This document shows, in pieces, positions 8,709-18,811 of a stretch of 64,000 nucleotides of DNA. The notes beneath the pieces were generated by a model. That model saw only the letters and a list, made by a program, of their open reading frames with translations. It ran no database searches and was not told the DNA's origin. The translations under genes and the position numbers were made by a program. The stretch is from Parvibaculaceae bacterium (lineage in GTDB: Bacteria > Pseudomonadota > Alphaproteobacteria > Parvibaculales > Parvibaculaceae): NCBI GenBank assembly GCA_028283765.1, contig JAPWJY010000003.1:222202-286201 (forward strand). The letters run 5' to 3'. The stretch's first letter is position 1; every line of letters starts with the position of its first letter.

Positions 8709-9377
8709 TCAGAACTCGACGTCGAGTTCTTCCAGTTCCTCAGGTTCGCTCTGGGCGCCTTCGGTCCATTTCAGCACGGCCGGCAGGGACAGGATGCGGT
8801 CCCGGTAGGCGGCGATGGGGCCTTCCAGCGCGACATCATAGGTCGCAAAGCGCGAGCAGACCGGTGCGTACATGGCGTCGGCCAGCGTCAGGCTCTTGCC
8901 GAACAGGTAAGGCCCTTTGTAAGTCGAGAGGCATTCGTGCCATATCGTCACGACACGGTCTATATCGGCCTGCGCGCCCGCCCAGATCTTGAAGCCGGGA
9001 AAGTGGGCCCGGATGTTCATCGGGAGTGCGGAGCGCAGATTGACGAAACCTGAATGCATTTCGCCCGCGACCGACCGGCAATGGGTGCGCGCAGCCAGTT
9101 CCTTGGGCAGTAGTCCGGCTTCCGGATAGACTTCATGCAGATATTCAGCAATCGCCAGCGTGTCCCAGACCTTGATGCCATTATGGGTCAGGCGAGGCAC
9201 GAGAAACGAGGGAGACAGGTGAAGCAGCTCGGCGCGGGCAGTGGGATCGTCCAGCGAAAGAATGCTCTCATCGAACTCGACGCCGGCCATTTTGCACAAA
9301 AGCCATCCCCGGAACGACCAGGAAGAATAGTTCTTGCTGCTGATCGTAAGTATGGCCCGAGATTCTGCCGAAGTCAT
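8709..9377 (-). CDS. Glutathione S-transferase family protein
   Basis: Cytosolic GST-fold protein of 222 residues. N-terminal thioredoxin-like half: ISSKNYSSWSFRGWLLCKMA, then PSFLVPRLTHNGIKVWDTLAIAEYL, where the cis-proline (LVPRL) and the glutathione-binding D-T/S-x-A-I pattern fit a GST. The helical half includes FGKSLTLADAMYAPV. I chose the ATG at 9377 because GGGAGG lies 9 bases upstream; an ATG at 9386 would abut the same GGGAGG. It is divergent from the PHA depolymerase gene. Substrate unknown. Confidence 0.88.
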   Translation of the reverse strand: MTSAESRAILTISSKNYSSWSFRGWLLCKMAGVEFDESILSLDDPTARAELLHLSPSFLVPRLTHNGIKVWDTLAIAEYLHEVYPEAGLLPKELAARTHCRSVAGEMHSGFVNLRSALPMNIRAHFPGFKIWAGAQADIDRVVTIWHECLSTYKGPYLFGKSLTLADAMYAPVCSRFATYDVALEGPIAAYRDRILSLPAVLKWTEGAQSEPEELEELDVEF

Positions 9378-9516
9378 AGGCTCCATCCTCCCATTCGCAC
9401 ATGCAAACCGCCAGAACCCCAGCCCCTGCACCGTTCTCTAAAACTTAATTCACTTTTGTCTCGCGACGCAGCAAAAAATACACTAGCGTTCAATTAAATT
9501 GGGGGAGCGGCGCATA

Positions 9517-10776
9517 ATGCCGCATCCGTTGCGTGTTTCTCCGGCAGGCTGGGCAAAGATGCTCTATCAGGCTTTTCAGGCGCGATCCGATCTGATGTTC
9601 CCCATAAGGGCACTTGCAAAGGTTGGGGCGCGCGTCCTCAACTGGCCTGTCGCCGGTATGCCGGACAATCTGTGGGTTCGCTCCATGGCGGCGGCCTGCG
9701 AGGTGATCGCGGGCGCGAAACTCACCCATGCGCGGCCGCCCTTCGGCATAACCAGCGTCAAGGTCGGCAACCGGCTCGCGACCGTGACGGAAGAGGCGGC
9801 CTGGTCCACGCCCTTCGGCACCTTGCTGCACTTCAAGAAGGACATCGAGACGCCCCAGCCGCGCGTGCTCATCGTGGCGCCGCTTTCGGGCCATTTCGCG
9901 ACCTTGCTGCGCAACACCGTCGAGGTGATGCTGCAGGACCATGATGTTTATATCACCGACTGGCACAATGCCCGCGACATCAGCGTGCGCCACGGCCAGT
10001 TCGGCTTTGACGATTATGTCGACCATCTGATCAAGTTCCTCGAAGTGATCGGTCCCGGCGGACATATACTTGCCGTCTGTCAGCCCTGTGTGCAGGCGCT
10101 GGTCGCCGTTTCGGTGATGGCGGAGGACAAGAACCCGGCGCAGCCCCGCACCATGACGCTGATGGCCGGCCCGATCGATTGCCGGATCAGCCCGACCGAA
10201 GTGAACCGGCTGGCGATGGACCACCCCATCGAATGGTTCAAGGAAAAGCTGATCGCCACCGTGCCATTGCGCTATCGCGGCGCGGGCCGCAAGGTCTATC
10301 CGGGTTTCATGCAGCTTACCGCTTTCATGAGCATGAACCCGCAGCGCCATATCAATGCGCAGGTCGGCCTCTATGGGGATCTGACGCTCGGCGAGGCTGA
10401 AAAGGCGGAAGCCACCAAGACATTTTATGAAGAATATTTCGCCGTTCTCGACCTGACCGCGGAATTCTATCTTGAGACGGTGCAGTGGGTGTTCCAGGAA
10501 TATCGCCTGCCGAAAGGTGAGCTGAAGTTCCGGGGACGGACGGTCAATCCGGCCAATATCACCCGCACCGCGCTCTTGACGGTCGAGGGCGAGCGCGACG
10601 ACATCTGTTCCGTCGGCCAGACGCTCGCAGCCCATGAGCTTTGCAAGAAAATCCGCCCCTATATGAAGAAGCACCACCTTCAGGCCGGTGTCGGCCATTA
10701 TGGCGTGTTCAGCGGCAGGCGCTGGGCGGGGCAGATTTATCCCATCGTCCGCAACATGATCCTGTCGCGCGACTAG
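9517..10776 (+). CDS. phaZ: Intracellular polyhydroxyalkanoate depolymerase
   Basis: Alpha/beta hydrolase acting on amorphous intracellular PHA granules to release hydroxyacyl units for carbon reuse. From the ATG at 9517, preceded by GGGGGAG, it has 419 residues. The region GHILAVCQPCVQAL carries a cysteine (Cys188) where ordinary lipases have the nucleophile serine, as in the Ralstonia PhaZ1 type. Later blocks (YPGFMQLTAFMSMN, LTVEGERDDI, HYGVFSGRRW) match the family, including a probable catalytic Asp and His. The stop overlaps that of the convergent gene by 4 bases. Confidence 0.93.
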   Translation: MPHPLRVSPAGWAKMLYQAFQARSDLMFPIRALAKVGARVLNWPVAGMPDNLWVRSMAAACEVIAGAKLTHARPPFGITSVKVGNRLATVTEEAAWSTPFGTLLHFKKDIETPQPRVLIVAPLSGHFATLLRNTVEVMLQDHDVYITDWHNARDISVRHGQFGFDDYVDHLIKFLEVIGPGGHILAVCQPCVQALVAVSVMAEDKNPAQPRTMTLMAGPIDCRISPTEVNRLAMDHPIEWFKEKLIATVPLRYRGAGRKVYPGFMQLTAFMSMNPQRHINAQVGLYGDLTLGEAEKAEATKTFYEEYFAVLDLTAEFYLETVQWVFQEYRLPKGELKFRGRTVNPANITRTALLTVEGERDDICSVGQTLAAHELCKKIRPYMKKHHLQAGVGHYGVFSGRRWAGQIYPIVRNMILSRD

Positions 10777-11861
10777 GCGCTTTCCCCCGGCGCATGAATG
10801 ATGCCATGCACATATTCGAGCTTCCTGATCACGGCGGGCGAAAGAACGAACGGATAGAGATCGTTCTGTCCCATGGCGCGATTGAGGCTGTTGATCGCGA
10901 AGGTGACCGGCACCCATGCATCGATCAGTTCATCGAGCGATGTGGCGGCATAGGAGTCGAAGCGAATCCGGGCTGAGAGCGAGTCGTCGTCGCTGACCTT
11001 GGGATCGACCCGCAAAGACACGGCATCGGCCATTTCCAACGTATCGACGATATGCAGATAATGGGCCCAGGTTTCGGCGAAGTCCTCCCACGGGTGGGAG
11101 GTGGCATAGGTGCTGATGAAGTGCTCCTGCCAGTCCGGTGGCGCGCCTTGCGTATAATGACGTTGCAGGGCGGCGGCATAATCCTGGCTTTCATCGCCGA
11201 AAACGGCGCGGCAGGCGTCTATGTCCTGCCGGTCGCGCACGAGCTTGTCCCAGTAGAAATGCCCGATCTCATGGCGGAAGTGGCCCAGCAGCGTGCGGTA
11301 GGGCTCATGCATCATCTCGCGCAGCTTCTCGCGCTCGCTGTCGTCGGCCTCCTTCAGATTGATGGTGATCAGGCCGCCGTCATGGCCGGTAAGAACGGTG
11401 GCCGCGCCGCCGGACGCCTCCGACTGGTCGGCCAGAAAATCGAAGGCCAGCCCTTCCGGGTTTTCCGGGCGCATCGGCAGGGGCAGGCCGAAGCGCAGGA
11501 GTGAATAGAAAAGCCGGTGCTTGGCCAGTTCCATCGCCTGCCAGCGACTCAGATTGTCGGGATTGTCGAGATCGGGCACGGTGCGGTTGTGGCGGCAGCA
11601 CAGGCAGAAATCCCCGGGCTCCCCCGAGGGGATGAGCCAGTTGCAGGCCATGTGCCCGGCATTGGCGCAGAAACGCCACAAGGTGGCATCCTGGGCCCCG
11701 AAGGCGGACCAGAGGGGGCGGCCCGCTTCATCCTCACCGGCGGGCTCCAGCGCGCTCAATATGCCCTGAGGCATGTAGCCGAGCCGGTGATGGCAGCTCA
11801 CGCACTCGGTGTTTTCAAAAAAGATGACCTGATTGCAAGACTGACATGCGAACAGTTTCAT
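10773..11861 (-). CDS. Putative zinc-binding metallopeptidase with zinc-ribbon N-terminus (DUF2248-like)
   Basis: A 362-residue protein. It starts MKLFACQSCN; cysteines 6, 9, 20 and 23 form a zinc ribbon, and a second cysteine cluster (Cys73, 86, 88, 89) follows. A metalloprotease-like HEIGH lies at residues 197-201 (HFRHEIGHFYWDKL). This layout matches the uncharacterised family annotated as putative zinc-binding metallopeptidases. I start at 11861, since the longer frame would overlap the mscS-type gene upstream. Substrate and role are unknown, and peptidase activity is inferred from the motif only. Confidence 0.82.
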   Translation of the reverse strand: MKLFACQSCNQVIFFENTECVSCHHRLGYMPQGILSALEPAGEDEAGRPLWSAFGAQDATLWRFCANAGHMACNWLIPSGEPGDFCLCCRHNRTVPDLDNPDNLSRWQAMELAKHRLFYSLLRFGLPLPMRPENPEGLAFDFLADQSEASGGAATVLTGHDGGLITINLKEADDSEREKLREMMHEPYRTLLGHFRHEIGHFYWDKLVRDRQDIDACRAVFGDESQDYAAALQRHYTQGAPPDWQEHFISTYATSHPWEDFAETWAHYLHIVDTLEMADAVSLRVDPKVSDDDSLSARIRFDSYAATSLDELIDAWVPVTFAINSLNRAMGQNDLYPFVLSPAVIRKLEYVHGIIHAPGESA

Positions 11862-11916
11862 GGCGGTCATGTCCTGATGGCGGATTTGAGCAGGGGAAGT
11901 CCGCAAGAAGAACGTA

Positions 11917-13008
11917 TCAGCTTTGGAGCGGTTCCCCCGGCGGTGCGGAAATGTTGGCCTCGGCGCGGAGGCGGGGCAGGGAGCCGGGGCAGGTTTCATT
12001 CAGCCATGCCACAAGCTTTTCACGTACCTCGCAGCGCAGGTCCCAGGCCTGGGGCGAATTGCGCGCGCTCACCAGCGCGCGGATCTGGATGGTCCGCTCC
12101 GTTGCATCGCTCACCTGCAGATTGACCACCTTGCCATCCCAGAGCGGGCTTTCCTTCGCGATCTCCTCCAGCCTTGCGCGCACCTTCGCCACCGGCACGC
12201 TGTAGTCGGCATAGATGAAGACGGTGCCGATGATGGAAGCGCTCTCGCGGGTCCAGTTCTGGAACGGCTGCTCGATGAAATAGGAAAGCGGCACGATCAT
12301 GCGGCGCCAGTCCCAGAGCCGGATCACCACATAGGTGGCGTTGATTTCCTCGATCCAGCCCCATTCTCCCTCCACCACGACGGCGTCCTCCACGCGGATC
12401 GGCTGGGTCATGGCGATCTGGATGCCCGCGATCAGGCTGGTGAGGAGGGGTTTTGCGGCAAAGCCGACGATCAGCCCCGCTGCGCCCGCCGAGGCGAACA
12501 GGCTGACGCCATACTGGCGCACGGATTCAAAGGTCATGAGCGCTGCCGAGATGGTCACCATCATGATCAGCAGGTTGACCGCCCGGCGCAGGATGCCGAT
12601 CTGCGTGACATGCTTGCGCGCCAGCAGATTATCTTCGACGTCGATGCGGAAGCGCCGCAGATAGATGTCGCTGGCGATCCGCGCCGAGGTGACGGCGACC
12701 CAGCCGATCAGCACGATAAAGGCGACCAGCAGGCCCTGCTGGAGCAGGCCGAAGCCGCGCTCGGTGAGATCGAGTGTGGGCAGCACGGCGGAGATGCCGA
12801 AGATCAGGAACGCCAGCCTTGTGGGGGCGGCCGTCCGCGCCAGCAGAGAGCGGGCGAAAATATGCTCTGGGCCGACCACCCGCCGCAGGACCATTGTAAT
12901 CAACTGGTGCAGCGCAAGGGCGCAAGCGACGGAAAGGATCAGCAGGGAAAGACTGACGATCCAGTCTGGAATCCACATGCCATAGAGATGGCTGATGAAT
13001 GCCTGCAC
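11917..13008 (-). CDS. Mechanosensitive ion channel (MscS family)
   Basis: Inner-membrane small-conductance mechanosensitive channel homologue, about 363 residues. Several membrane helices precede a pore-lining segment rich in Ala and Gly (SLFASAGAAGLIVGFAAKPL), followed by the beta-domain sequence EGEWGWIEEINATYVVIRLW and the cytoplasmic vestibule region. It probably releases solutes during osmotic downshock. The GTG at 13008 is chosen because AAGGAAG lies just upstream; GTG at 13023 and ATG at 12978 are alternatives. It lies upstream of the metallopeptidase gene on the same strand, but the two are not obviously linked in function. Confidence 0.92.
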   Translation of the reverse strand: MQAFISHLYGMWIPDWIVSLSLLILSVACALALHQLITMVLRRVVGPEHIFARSLLARTAAPTRLAFLIFGISAVLPTLDLTERGFGLLQQGLLVAFIVLIGWVAVTSARIASDIYLRRFRIDVEDNLLARKHVTQIGILRRAVNLLIMMVTISAALMTFESVRQYGVSLFASAGAAGLIVGFAAKPLLTSLIAGIQIAMTQPIRVEDAVVVEGEWGWIEEINATYVVIRLWDWRRMIVPLSYFIEQPFQNWTRESASIIGTVFIYADYSVPVAKVRARLEEIAKESPLWDGKVVNLQVSDATERTIQIRALVSARNSPQAWDLRCEVREKLVAWLNETCPGSLPRLRAEANISAPPGEPLQS

Positions 13009-13126
13009 TGATCTTCCTTTCACCGGTTATCGGCCCTCTCAAATAGTCGAGAGGGGAAATCGGGAATGAAAAATCACACTGACATGGAGATGCGGCGAGA
13101 GTAGGGCAGCAGAAAAAGCGCGGAAC

Positions 13127-15442
13127 CTACCGCTTCTTTGCCCGGCTCGGCTTTCCTCTTGTCCCCGGTTTTCCGAGCGTCGATCGGCCTTTGGGCATGG
13201 CTTCCGAAACACGTTCGTCCACGGTGGACTGGCGCGCCATCGGATCGTCGGCGATGGCGAGTTCGGTGGCCTCGAGGCGCTTGATCTCGTCGCGCAGCCG
13301 GGCGGCGGTCTCGAATTCGAGGTCGGCGGCGGCTTCCTTCATGCGGGCGGAAAGCTCGTTGATATGGGCGCGCAGATTGTGGCCGACGAAGGCCTGATCG
13401 GCGGCGCCGGTATCGACGCGGACATGGTCGCGCTCATAGACGCTTTCGAGAATGTCGCCGATCTGCTTCCTGATCGACTCCGGCGTGATGCCATGCTCAA
13501 TATTGTAGGCGGTCTGCTTCTCGCGGCGGCGCTCGGTCTCGGCCAGCGCACGGGTCAGCGAACCTGTCATGTTGTCGGCATAGAGAATGACGCGTCCGTC
13601 CACATTGCGCGCGGCCCGGCCGATGGTCTGGATCAGTGAGGTCTCCGAGCGCAGGAAGCCCTCCTTGTCCGCGTCCAGAATGGCGACCAGCGCGCATTCG
13701 GGAATGTCGAGGCCTTCGCGCAGCAGGTTGATGCCGATCAGCACGTCGAACGCGCCGAGCCTCAGATCACGGATGATCTCGATGCGCTCCAGCGTGTCGA
13801 TGTCGGAATGCAGATAGCGCACGCGGATGCCCTGCTCGTGCATATATTCGGTCAGATCCTCCGACATGCGCTTGGTCAGGGTCGTCACCAGCACCCGCTG
13901 GCCGCGCGCCGCCACTTCCTGGCATTCGGCGATGAGATCGTCCACCTGCGTGGCCACGGGCCGGATGATGCAGACCGGGTCAATGAGGCCGGTCGGGCGG
14001 ATCACCTGCTCGGTGAAAGCGCCGCCGGTCTGCTCCATTTCCCATGGCCCGGGGGTGGCGGAAACGAACACCGATTGCGGGCGCATCGCGTTCCATTCCT
14101 CGAAGCGCAGGGGACGGTTGTCCACGCTTGAGGGCAGGCGGAAGCCATATTCGGCCAGCGTCGACTTGCGCTTGTAGTCGCCCCGGAACATGCCGCCGAT
14201 CTGGGAGACGGTGACATGGCTTTCATCGGCGAAAACCAGCGCATTGTCCGGCAGATATTCAAACAGGGTCGGCGGCGGCTCGCCCGGCTTGCGCCCCGTC
14301 AGATAGCGGGAATAATTCTCGATGCCCGCGCAGGCGCCCGTGGCCTCCATCATCTCGATGTCGAACTGGGTGCGCTGCTCGAGCCTCTGAGCTTCCAGCA
14401 GCTTGCCCTGGCCCTTCAGTTCCTGAAGGCGGACCTGCAGGTCGACCTTGATCTGCTCGATGGCCTGACTGAGCGCCGGGCGCGGCGTCACATAATGCGA
14501 ATTGGCGTAGACCTTGATCTGCTCGAACTTGTCGGTCTTCTGACCGGTCAGGGGGTCGAACTCGGCGATTTCCTCAACCTCGTCGCCGAACAGGGAGACG
14601 CGCCATGCCCGGTCCTCATAGTGGGCGGGAAAGATTTCAACGGTGTCGCCGCGCACGCGGAAGGTGCCACGCTGGAAGGCCTGGTCGTTGCGCTTGTACT
14701 GGAGCGCGACCAGATCTGCGATGAGCTGCGTGCGGTCGAGCCGTTCGCCCAGCTTGATGCTGAAGGTCATGGCCGAATAGGTTTCGACCGAACCGATACC
14801 GTAGATGCAGGAGACGGACGCGACGATGATCACATCGTCGCGCTCCAGCAGGGCGCGGGTCGCGGCGTGGCGCATCCGGTCTATCTGTTCGTTGACGGAG
14901 CTTTCCTTCTCGATATAGGTGTCGGTGCGCGGCACATAGGCTTCCGGCTGGTAATAGTCGTAATAGGATACGAAATATTCCACCGCGTTTTCGGGAAAGA
15001 AGCTCTTGAACTCGCCATAGAGCTGGGCGGCAAGGGTCTTGTTCGGCGCGAGAATGATGGCCGGGCGGCCGGTGCGCGCGATCACCTGCGCCATGGTGTA
15101 GGTCTTGCCCGATCCGGTGACGCCGAGCAGCACCTGATCCTGTTCGCCGCTCTCGATGCCCTCCACCAGTTCCGCGATGGCGGTCGGCTGGTCGCCCTTG
15201 GGTTCATATTCCGAGGTGAGCCTGAAGCGTTGTCCGCCCTCTGACTTCTGGGGGCGTTCGGGCCGGTGCGGCTCGAACAGCGGCCATGTCGAGGGGTCGC
15301 CCTTGAGCGCGCCCGCCCAGTTCTCCCTGTCGATCCGGGCAAGCTCCGCGGCGTTGGCCGGAATGAACCCGCCCGCTGCTTCGGCGAAGCCGGGAGCAGG
15401 TTCGGATGAGCGTCCAAAGGATTTGAAGGGTTTGCGTGCCAT
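13127..15442 (-). CDS. uvrB: Excinuclease ABC subunit B (UvrB)
   Basis: ATP-dependent damage-verification helicase of nucleotide excision repair. 771 residues from the ATG at 15442, longer than the roughly 670 of E. coli because of an N-terminal extension of about 75 residues and a basic tail. Walker A is [11 protein letters not shown]. The beta-hairpin aromatic cluster lies in [20 protein letters not shown], and a DESH box and helicase motif QTIGRAARN follow. The C-terminal UVR helix pair ([20 protein letters not shown]) is the UvrC-binding element. It is followed by a basic C-terminus ending [10 protein letters not shown]. Confidence 0.97.
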   Translation of the reverse strand: MARKPFKSFGRSSEPAPGFAEAAGGFIPANAAELARIDRENWAGALKGDPSTWPLFEPHRPERPQKSEGGQRFRLTSEYEPKGDQPTAIAELVEGIESGEQDQVLLGVTGSGKTYTMAQVIARTGRPAIILAPNKTLAAQLYGEFKSFFPENAVEYFVSYYDYYQPEAYVPRTDTYIEKESSVNEQIDRMRHAATRALLERDDVIIVASVSCIYGIGSVETYSAMTFSIKLGERLDRTQLIADLVALQYKRNDQAFQRGTFRVRGDTVEIFPAHYEDRAWRVSLFGDEVEEIAEFDPLTGQKTDKFEQIKVYANSHYVTPRPALSQAIEQIKVDLQVRLQELKGQGKLLEAQRLEQRTQFDIEMMEATGACAGIENYSRYLTGRKPGEPPPTLFEYLPDNALVFADESHVTVSQIGGMFRGDYKRKSTLAEYGFRLPSSVDNRPLRFEEWNAMRPQSVFVSATPGPWEMEQTGGAFTEQVIRPTGLIDPVCIIRPVATQVDDLIAECQEVAARGQRVLVTTLTKRMSEDLTEYMHEQGIRVRYLHSDIDTLERIEIIRDLRLGAFDVLIGINLLREGLDIPECALVAILDADKEGFLRSETSLIQTIGRAARNVDGRVILYADNMTGSLTRALAETERRREKQTAYNIEHGITPESIRKQIGDILESVYERDHVRVDTGAADQAFVGHNLRAHINELSARMKEAAADLEFETAARLRDEIKRLEATELAIADDPMARQSTVDERVSEAMPKGRSTLGKPGTRGKPSRAKKR

Positions 15443-15503
15443 GAGCACAAATATGGAACAGAAGGGCGCGCTCTTAAAGAGGCGGCAGGCCCATCCGGGG
15501 AAT

Positions 15504-16400
15504 TTATTGTGGCTCGGGCACCGCCGCCGGTCTGGCCCGCCACATCGGCGCGACCTGCACGATCACGATGGCGGCGAAGATCATGGCGCAGCCGAGCAGG
15601 CCGACGGGATTGATGCGCTCCCCCAGCAGCAGCACGCCGAAGATGGCGGCGAAGGGCGCTTCCGAGGACAGCACGATGGCGGCGTCGGCGGCGGGGGTAT
15701 AGCGCTGGCCGACCGCCTGGAGCGTATAGGCCAGCCCGCCGGACAGGACGCCTGCATAGAGAATTTCAACGCCGGCACTGCGGATGGCCTCCCATGAGAT
15801 GGGCTCGAAGAAGGGCGCGACCAGACAGCCGAGGGTGCCGGTCGCCAGCATCTGCAGGAAGGTGATGGTCACCGGACGTCCGGTTGCGGGCACGGCGTGG
15901 CCCATCAGCAGCATCTGGATGGCGAAGGCGATGGCGGAGAGGATGAGCAGCCCGTCGGCCCAGCCCAGCGAAACGATCCCGCCGCTCAGCAGCCATGTGC
16001 CCGCCAGCGCCAGCGCCGCGCAGGGCCAGACCAGCCGATGCGGCCATTCGCGGAAGATGAGAAGGCCGATCAGCGGCGTGAACGGGACGTAGAGCCCGGT
16101 CAGAAAGCCCGCATTGGTGACCGTGGCGCCGAGCATGGCGATCTGTTGCAGCATCGAGGCGGCGAAGAAGGCGAGGGTGATCAGGCCGACCAGTCCCAGC
16201 ATGGGCCGGGGAATGGGCATGGGCGCCTTGCGTTTTTCATTGAGCGCGAAGGGCGCAATGACGAGGGCGGCGAGCAGGAAGCGGATGCCGAGAAACCAGA
16301 TCGGCCCGATCGTCTCCATGGCCGTGGCCTGGGCAACGAAGGCGAGCCCCCAGATCGAGGCGGCGAGGAGCATAAGTAGATTGGCGGTGAGGCGATTCAT
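15504..16400 (-). CDS. EamA/DMT-family transporter
   Basis: Drug/metabolite transporter of 298 residues with about ten hydrophobic helices in two EamA repeats. The second repeat contains [24 protein letters not shown], a typical EamA helix-9 signature, and the first has [18 protein letters not shown] start at the ATG at 16400 ([11 protein letters not shown]), directly before the first helix; the frame is open further upstream. It follows on the uvrB strand but reads away from the GT9-like gene. Substrate unknown. Confidence 0.87.
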   Translation of the reverse strand: MNRLTANLLMLLAASIWGLAFVAQATAMETIGPIWFLGIRFLLAALVIAPFALNEKRKAPMPIPRPMLGLVGLITLAFFAASMLQQIAMLGATVTNAGFLTGLYVPFTPLIGLLIFREWPHRLVWPCAALALAGTWLLSGGIVSLGWADGLLILSAIAFAIQMLLMGHAVPATGRPVTITFLQMLATGTLGCLVAPFFEPISWEAIRSAGVEILYAGVLSGGLAYTLQAVGQRYTPAADAAIVLSSEAPFAAIFGVLLLGERINPVGLLGCAMIFAAIVIVQVAPMWRARPAAVPEPQ

Positions 16401-16463
16401 GATCGCCGGGAGATAAGGCTTTTCGGCCCGGCTGGCAAATGATCGCCTGGAAACGGGGCACAA

Positions 16464-16609
16464 GGGACAAAGGAGCGCACATAGTTGAATTAAATATAAG
16501 CAATTTAATGATGAAATGGGTAGATTTGCCAGCCGGACACGATCATATTTAATGTAAATAAATATAAAAATATCTGGAAACGATCAGGTTGATCGAAGGA
16601 GGGAGTGTC
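16464..16609. promoter_or_regulatory. AT-rich divergent intergenic region before the GT9-like gene
   Basis: This stretch is far more AT-rich than the rest of the window (runs such as AAATATAAG and AATAAATATAAAAATAT). It contains an inverted repeat with perfect 7-base arms, ATTAAAT at 16489-16495 and ATTTAAT at 16503-16509. It ends in a strong ribosome-binding sequence, AAGGAGGG, before the ATG at 16610. It probably contains the promoters of the GT9-like gene and of the EamA gene; a silencer-type AT-rich element is also possible. Confidence 0.5.
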
Positions 16610-17971
16610 ATGGCGATTTTTGATTTTCAGCGCAGGAATGAGGCACTCGACCTCACCTCACCTTTGCCGGATCAGGTGCCGGTTCCGCGGCCTGCTGTCA
16701 GGCCGGGCCTGCCGCCTCGTCCAGCCTCGATTTTGTCGATGGGGCCGACCCGGATGCCGGTCACGGATATGCGGGCGTCTCAAGCTGGCGCTTCCGCTTC
16801 ACCCGATACACGCCCGGATTCCCGCCCTGCGCTTCAGCAGGCGCGTCCCCGTTCATCCGGCCCGGCAGATGCCGCTCAGCCCAGAGCCCAGCGGCCTGAA
16901 GTTTCGCGGGTTGAGCCGTCGCTGCACGCATCGCCTGCACCTGCCGTGGCGAAGGCGCCGCCCCCGGTCCGTGCCTCAGCAGGGTCTGCGCCCCAGAGTA
17001 TCGGCATCTTCAGTCCGGCTGAAACCTTCGCGGATGGTCTGGCGAAGCTGCCCTTCCTGCAATCGTTGAGAGCTGCCTATCCTGATGCACGCATCAGCTG
17101 GATCACGACGGGGTCATCTGCCTTCTCGGACCAGCTTCGTCCTCTGACGAAGGGGCTTCTGGATTCAGTCAAGGCCGAAACCGGCATTGGCGCGAGCCGG
17201 TTTTCGATATTCGAGAGGGTTCCGTTCAACGATCATTATTCGATATTGATCGACACCCAGAGAAGGGTGTGGCGCAGCCGCCGCGCGCGCCGCATCAACC
17301 ATGATCTGTTTATTTCCAGTGCCGGCGATTTTCAGCTTTCCGGCAGGCGTCCGGCTGGCAAATGGGAGTTCCCTGCCCATGTGGCGGATCGCCTGAGCGA
17401 ACTCATGAAACTGGCGACGGGCGAGGCCTTGCCGGAGCAGGGTGTGTCTTTGGCGATGCCGTCTGACGTCGAATATCATGCAGCGAGTGCGCTCCCGGAG
17501 GGGCCAGCTTATCTTGGTCTTGCACCGGGCGGTCCCTGGCGGCCAGCTGTGTGGCCGCTTGGGCGTTATGTCGAGCTGGCCCGCCGTCAGGTGCGGCTGG
17601 GCCGGGTGCCGGTGTTCCTGCTTGGCCAGCAGGAGGAGAGTTGGGAGCCTATCCTGCGCAGCGCTGTCCCGCAGGCGCTCTTTCCGCAGCAGAACAAGGC
17701 TGCCGGTGGGCATCAGTATTCACCGTTCCATACCATCGCGCTGGCAGGCCGCCTTCATCTGGCGGTGAGCAATGACGGCGGCATCGGCCATCTGCTGGCG
17801 GCGGGCGGTGCGCCCGTGATCAGCCTCTTCGGTCCGAGCGACCCGGCCCGTTCCGCGCCGCGCAGCCCCCGTGGCATGGTTCTGGATGCCCGGGCCTTCG
17901 GCAGGCCGGTCATCGAGGAGATTCCCATCGAGGCCGTCATGGAGGCGATCGACAGGGTGTTGGCGGGGTAG
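16610..17971 (+). CDS. GT9/heptosyltransferase-like protein with long disordered N-terminus
   Basis: 453 residues. The C-terminal half resembles glycosyltransferase family 9: YLGLAPGGPWRPAVWPLGRY, FLLGQQEESW, then SNDGGIGHLLAAGGAPVISL and FGPSDPARS, matching the sugar-nucleotide-binding half of LPS heptosyltransferases. Residues 1 to about 135 are rich in Pro, Ala, Ser and Arg and look disordered. The region from about residue 140 resembles the N-terminal GT9 half only weakly. The start at 16610 is set by AAGGAGGG. It may transfer a sugar to a surface glycan or a protein. No other glycan genes adjoin it, so the acceptor is unknown. Confidence 0.72.
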   Translation: MAIFDFQRRNEALDLTSPLPDQVPVPRPAVRPGLPPRPASILSMGPTRMPVTDMRASQAGASASPDTRPDSRPALQQARPRSSGPADAAQPRAQRPEVSRVEPSLHASPAPAVAKAPPPVRASAGSAPQSIGIFSPAETFADGLAKLPFLQSLRAAYPDARISWITTGSSAFSDQLRPLTKGLLDSVKAETGIGASRFSIFERVPFNDHYSILIDTQRRVWRSRRARRINHDLFISSAGDFQLSGRRPAGKWEFPAHVADRLSELMKLATGEALPEQGVSLAMPSDVEYHAASALPEGPAYLGLAPGGPWRPAVWPLGRYVELARRQVRLGRVPVFLLGQQEESWEPILRSAVPQALFPQQNKAAGGHQYSPFHTIALAGRLHLAVSNDGGIGHLLAAGGAPVISLFGPSDPARSAPRSPRGMVLDARAFGRPVIEEIPIEAVMEAIDRVLAG

Positions 17972-18027
17972 GCATTCAAACCGGCGACGTTGTTTCCCGG
18001 AGGTGGAGAACACCGGTTTCCGGAGCT

Positions 18028-18684
18028 TCAGGCTTCGTCGGGAAGCGACGGAATGGCCCGGGTCGTCGCCGTGCCGTATCGGGCTGTGAAGGCGGATAAT
18101 ATTTCCCCGACCTCCTCGGGGTCGGCAGCGGCCTCGAGTCCGAAAAGCTGGGGCCAGACCATCATTTCACGGATCATGCCGAGAAGCAGGCGTGAACTCA
18201 GTTCCGTGTCGTGGGGGCGCAGATGATTATGCGCGACCAGTTCGTCGATGGTTTTCTTGAGATGCTCGACCCGGTATTGCGAATCGTTGGCATAAATATC
18301 GTACGCCAGTTGAGGGGCCGTCTGCACTTCGGCGATCACCATGCGCTGAAGCGCCGTATGCGCGGGATCGGCTTCATGCCCGATGCAGGCTTCGATCGCC
18401 TGCTGCAATAGGCCATGGGGGTCTGCGCCGCCTGATATGCCTGCGTGCAGGGCCGAATCCGCCTGCGGCGGCGTCTCGTAGCAGGTGTTGACCACGGCCT
18501 GAAAGAGATTCTCCTTGGACGGAAAATGCTTGTAGAGCGTGGCTGTGGAAACATCGGCCTGGCGCGCAATGTCTGCCATGCCTGACCTGCTGTAGCCGCG
18601 GGCAAGAAAAATCTCCCGGGCGGAAGCCAGAATGGAATTTTGTTTCAGCTCTGCGATGGAACGCCGGTATGTTTGCAAGTCCAC
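18028..18684 (-). CDS. TetR-family transcriptional regulator
   Basis: DNA-binding regulator of 218 residues. The N-terminal helix-turn-helix region reads ILASAREIFLARGYSRSGMA followed by VSTATLYKHFPSKENLFQAV, the standard TetR pattern. The C-terminal ligand and dimer domain is helical and not recognisable to subfamily. The start codon is a GTG at 18684. Palindromic half-sites (GCATT/AATGC) lie about 35 bases upstream and may be its own operator. Its target could be itself, the small membrane protein gene, or something elsewhere. Confidence 0.9.
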   Translation of the reverse strand: MDLQTYRRSIAELKQNSILASAREIFLARGYSRSGMADIARQADVSTATLYKHFPSKENLFQAVVNTCYETPPQADSALHAGISGGADPHGLLQQAIEACIGHEADPAHTALQRMVIAEVQTAPQLAYDIYANDSQYRVEHLKKTIDELVAHNHLRPHDTELSSRLLLGMIREMMVWPQLFGLEAAADPEEVGEILSAFTARYGTATTRAIPSLPDEA

Positions 18685-18717
18685 GACTGTATGCCTCTGA
18701 TGCAGGCCATCCGGTCC

Positions 18718-18735
18718 GCATTGTATAATGCATTA
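18718..18735. promoter_or_regulatory. Candidate TetR operator with GCATT/AATGC half-sites
   Basis: GCATT-GTAT-AATGC (18718-18731) overlaps the perfect 10-base palindrome TAATGCATTA (18726-18735), giving three half-sites in 18 bases. The position, just upstream of the TetR gene start at 18684, fits autoregulation. Evidence is symmetry and location only. Confidence 0.4.
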
Positions 18736-18811
18736 ACCATGACGGACCTTGAATGACGTCTCTTCGCGAGGTCAAGCGGTGCGGAGAGTTTTACTTAATC
18801 ATCGGGTGGGG

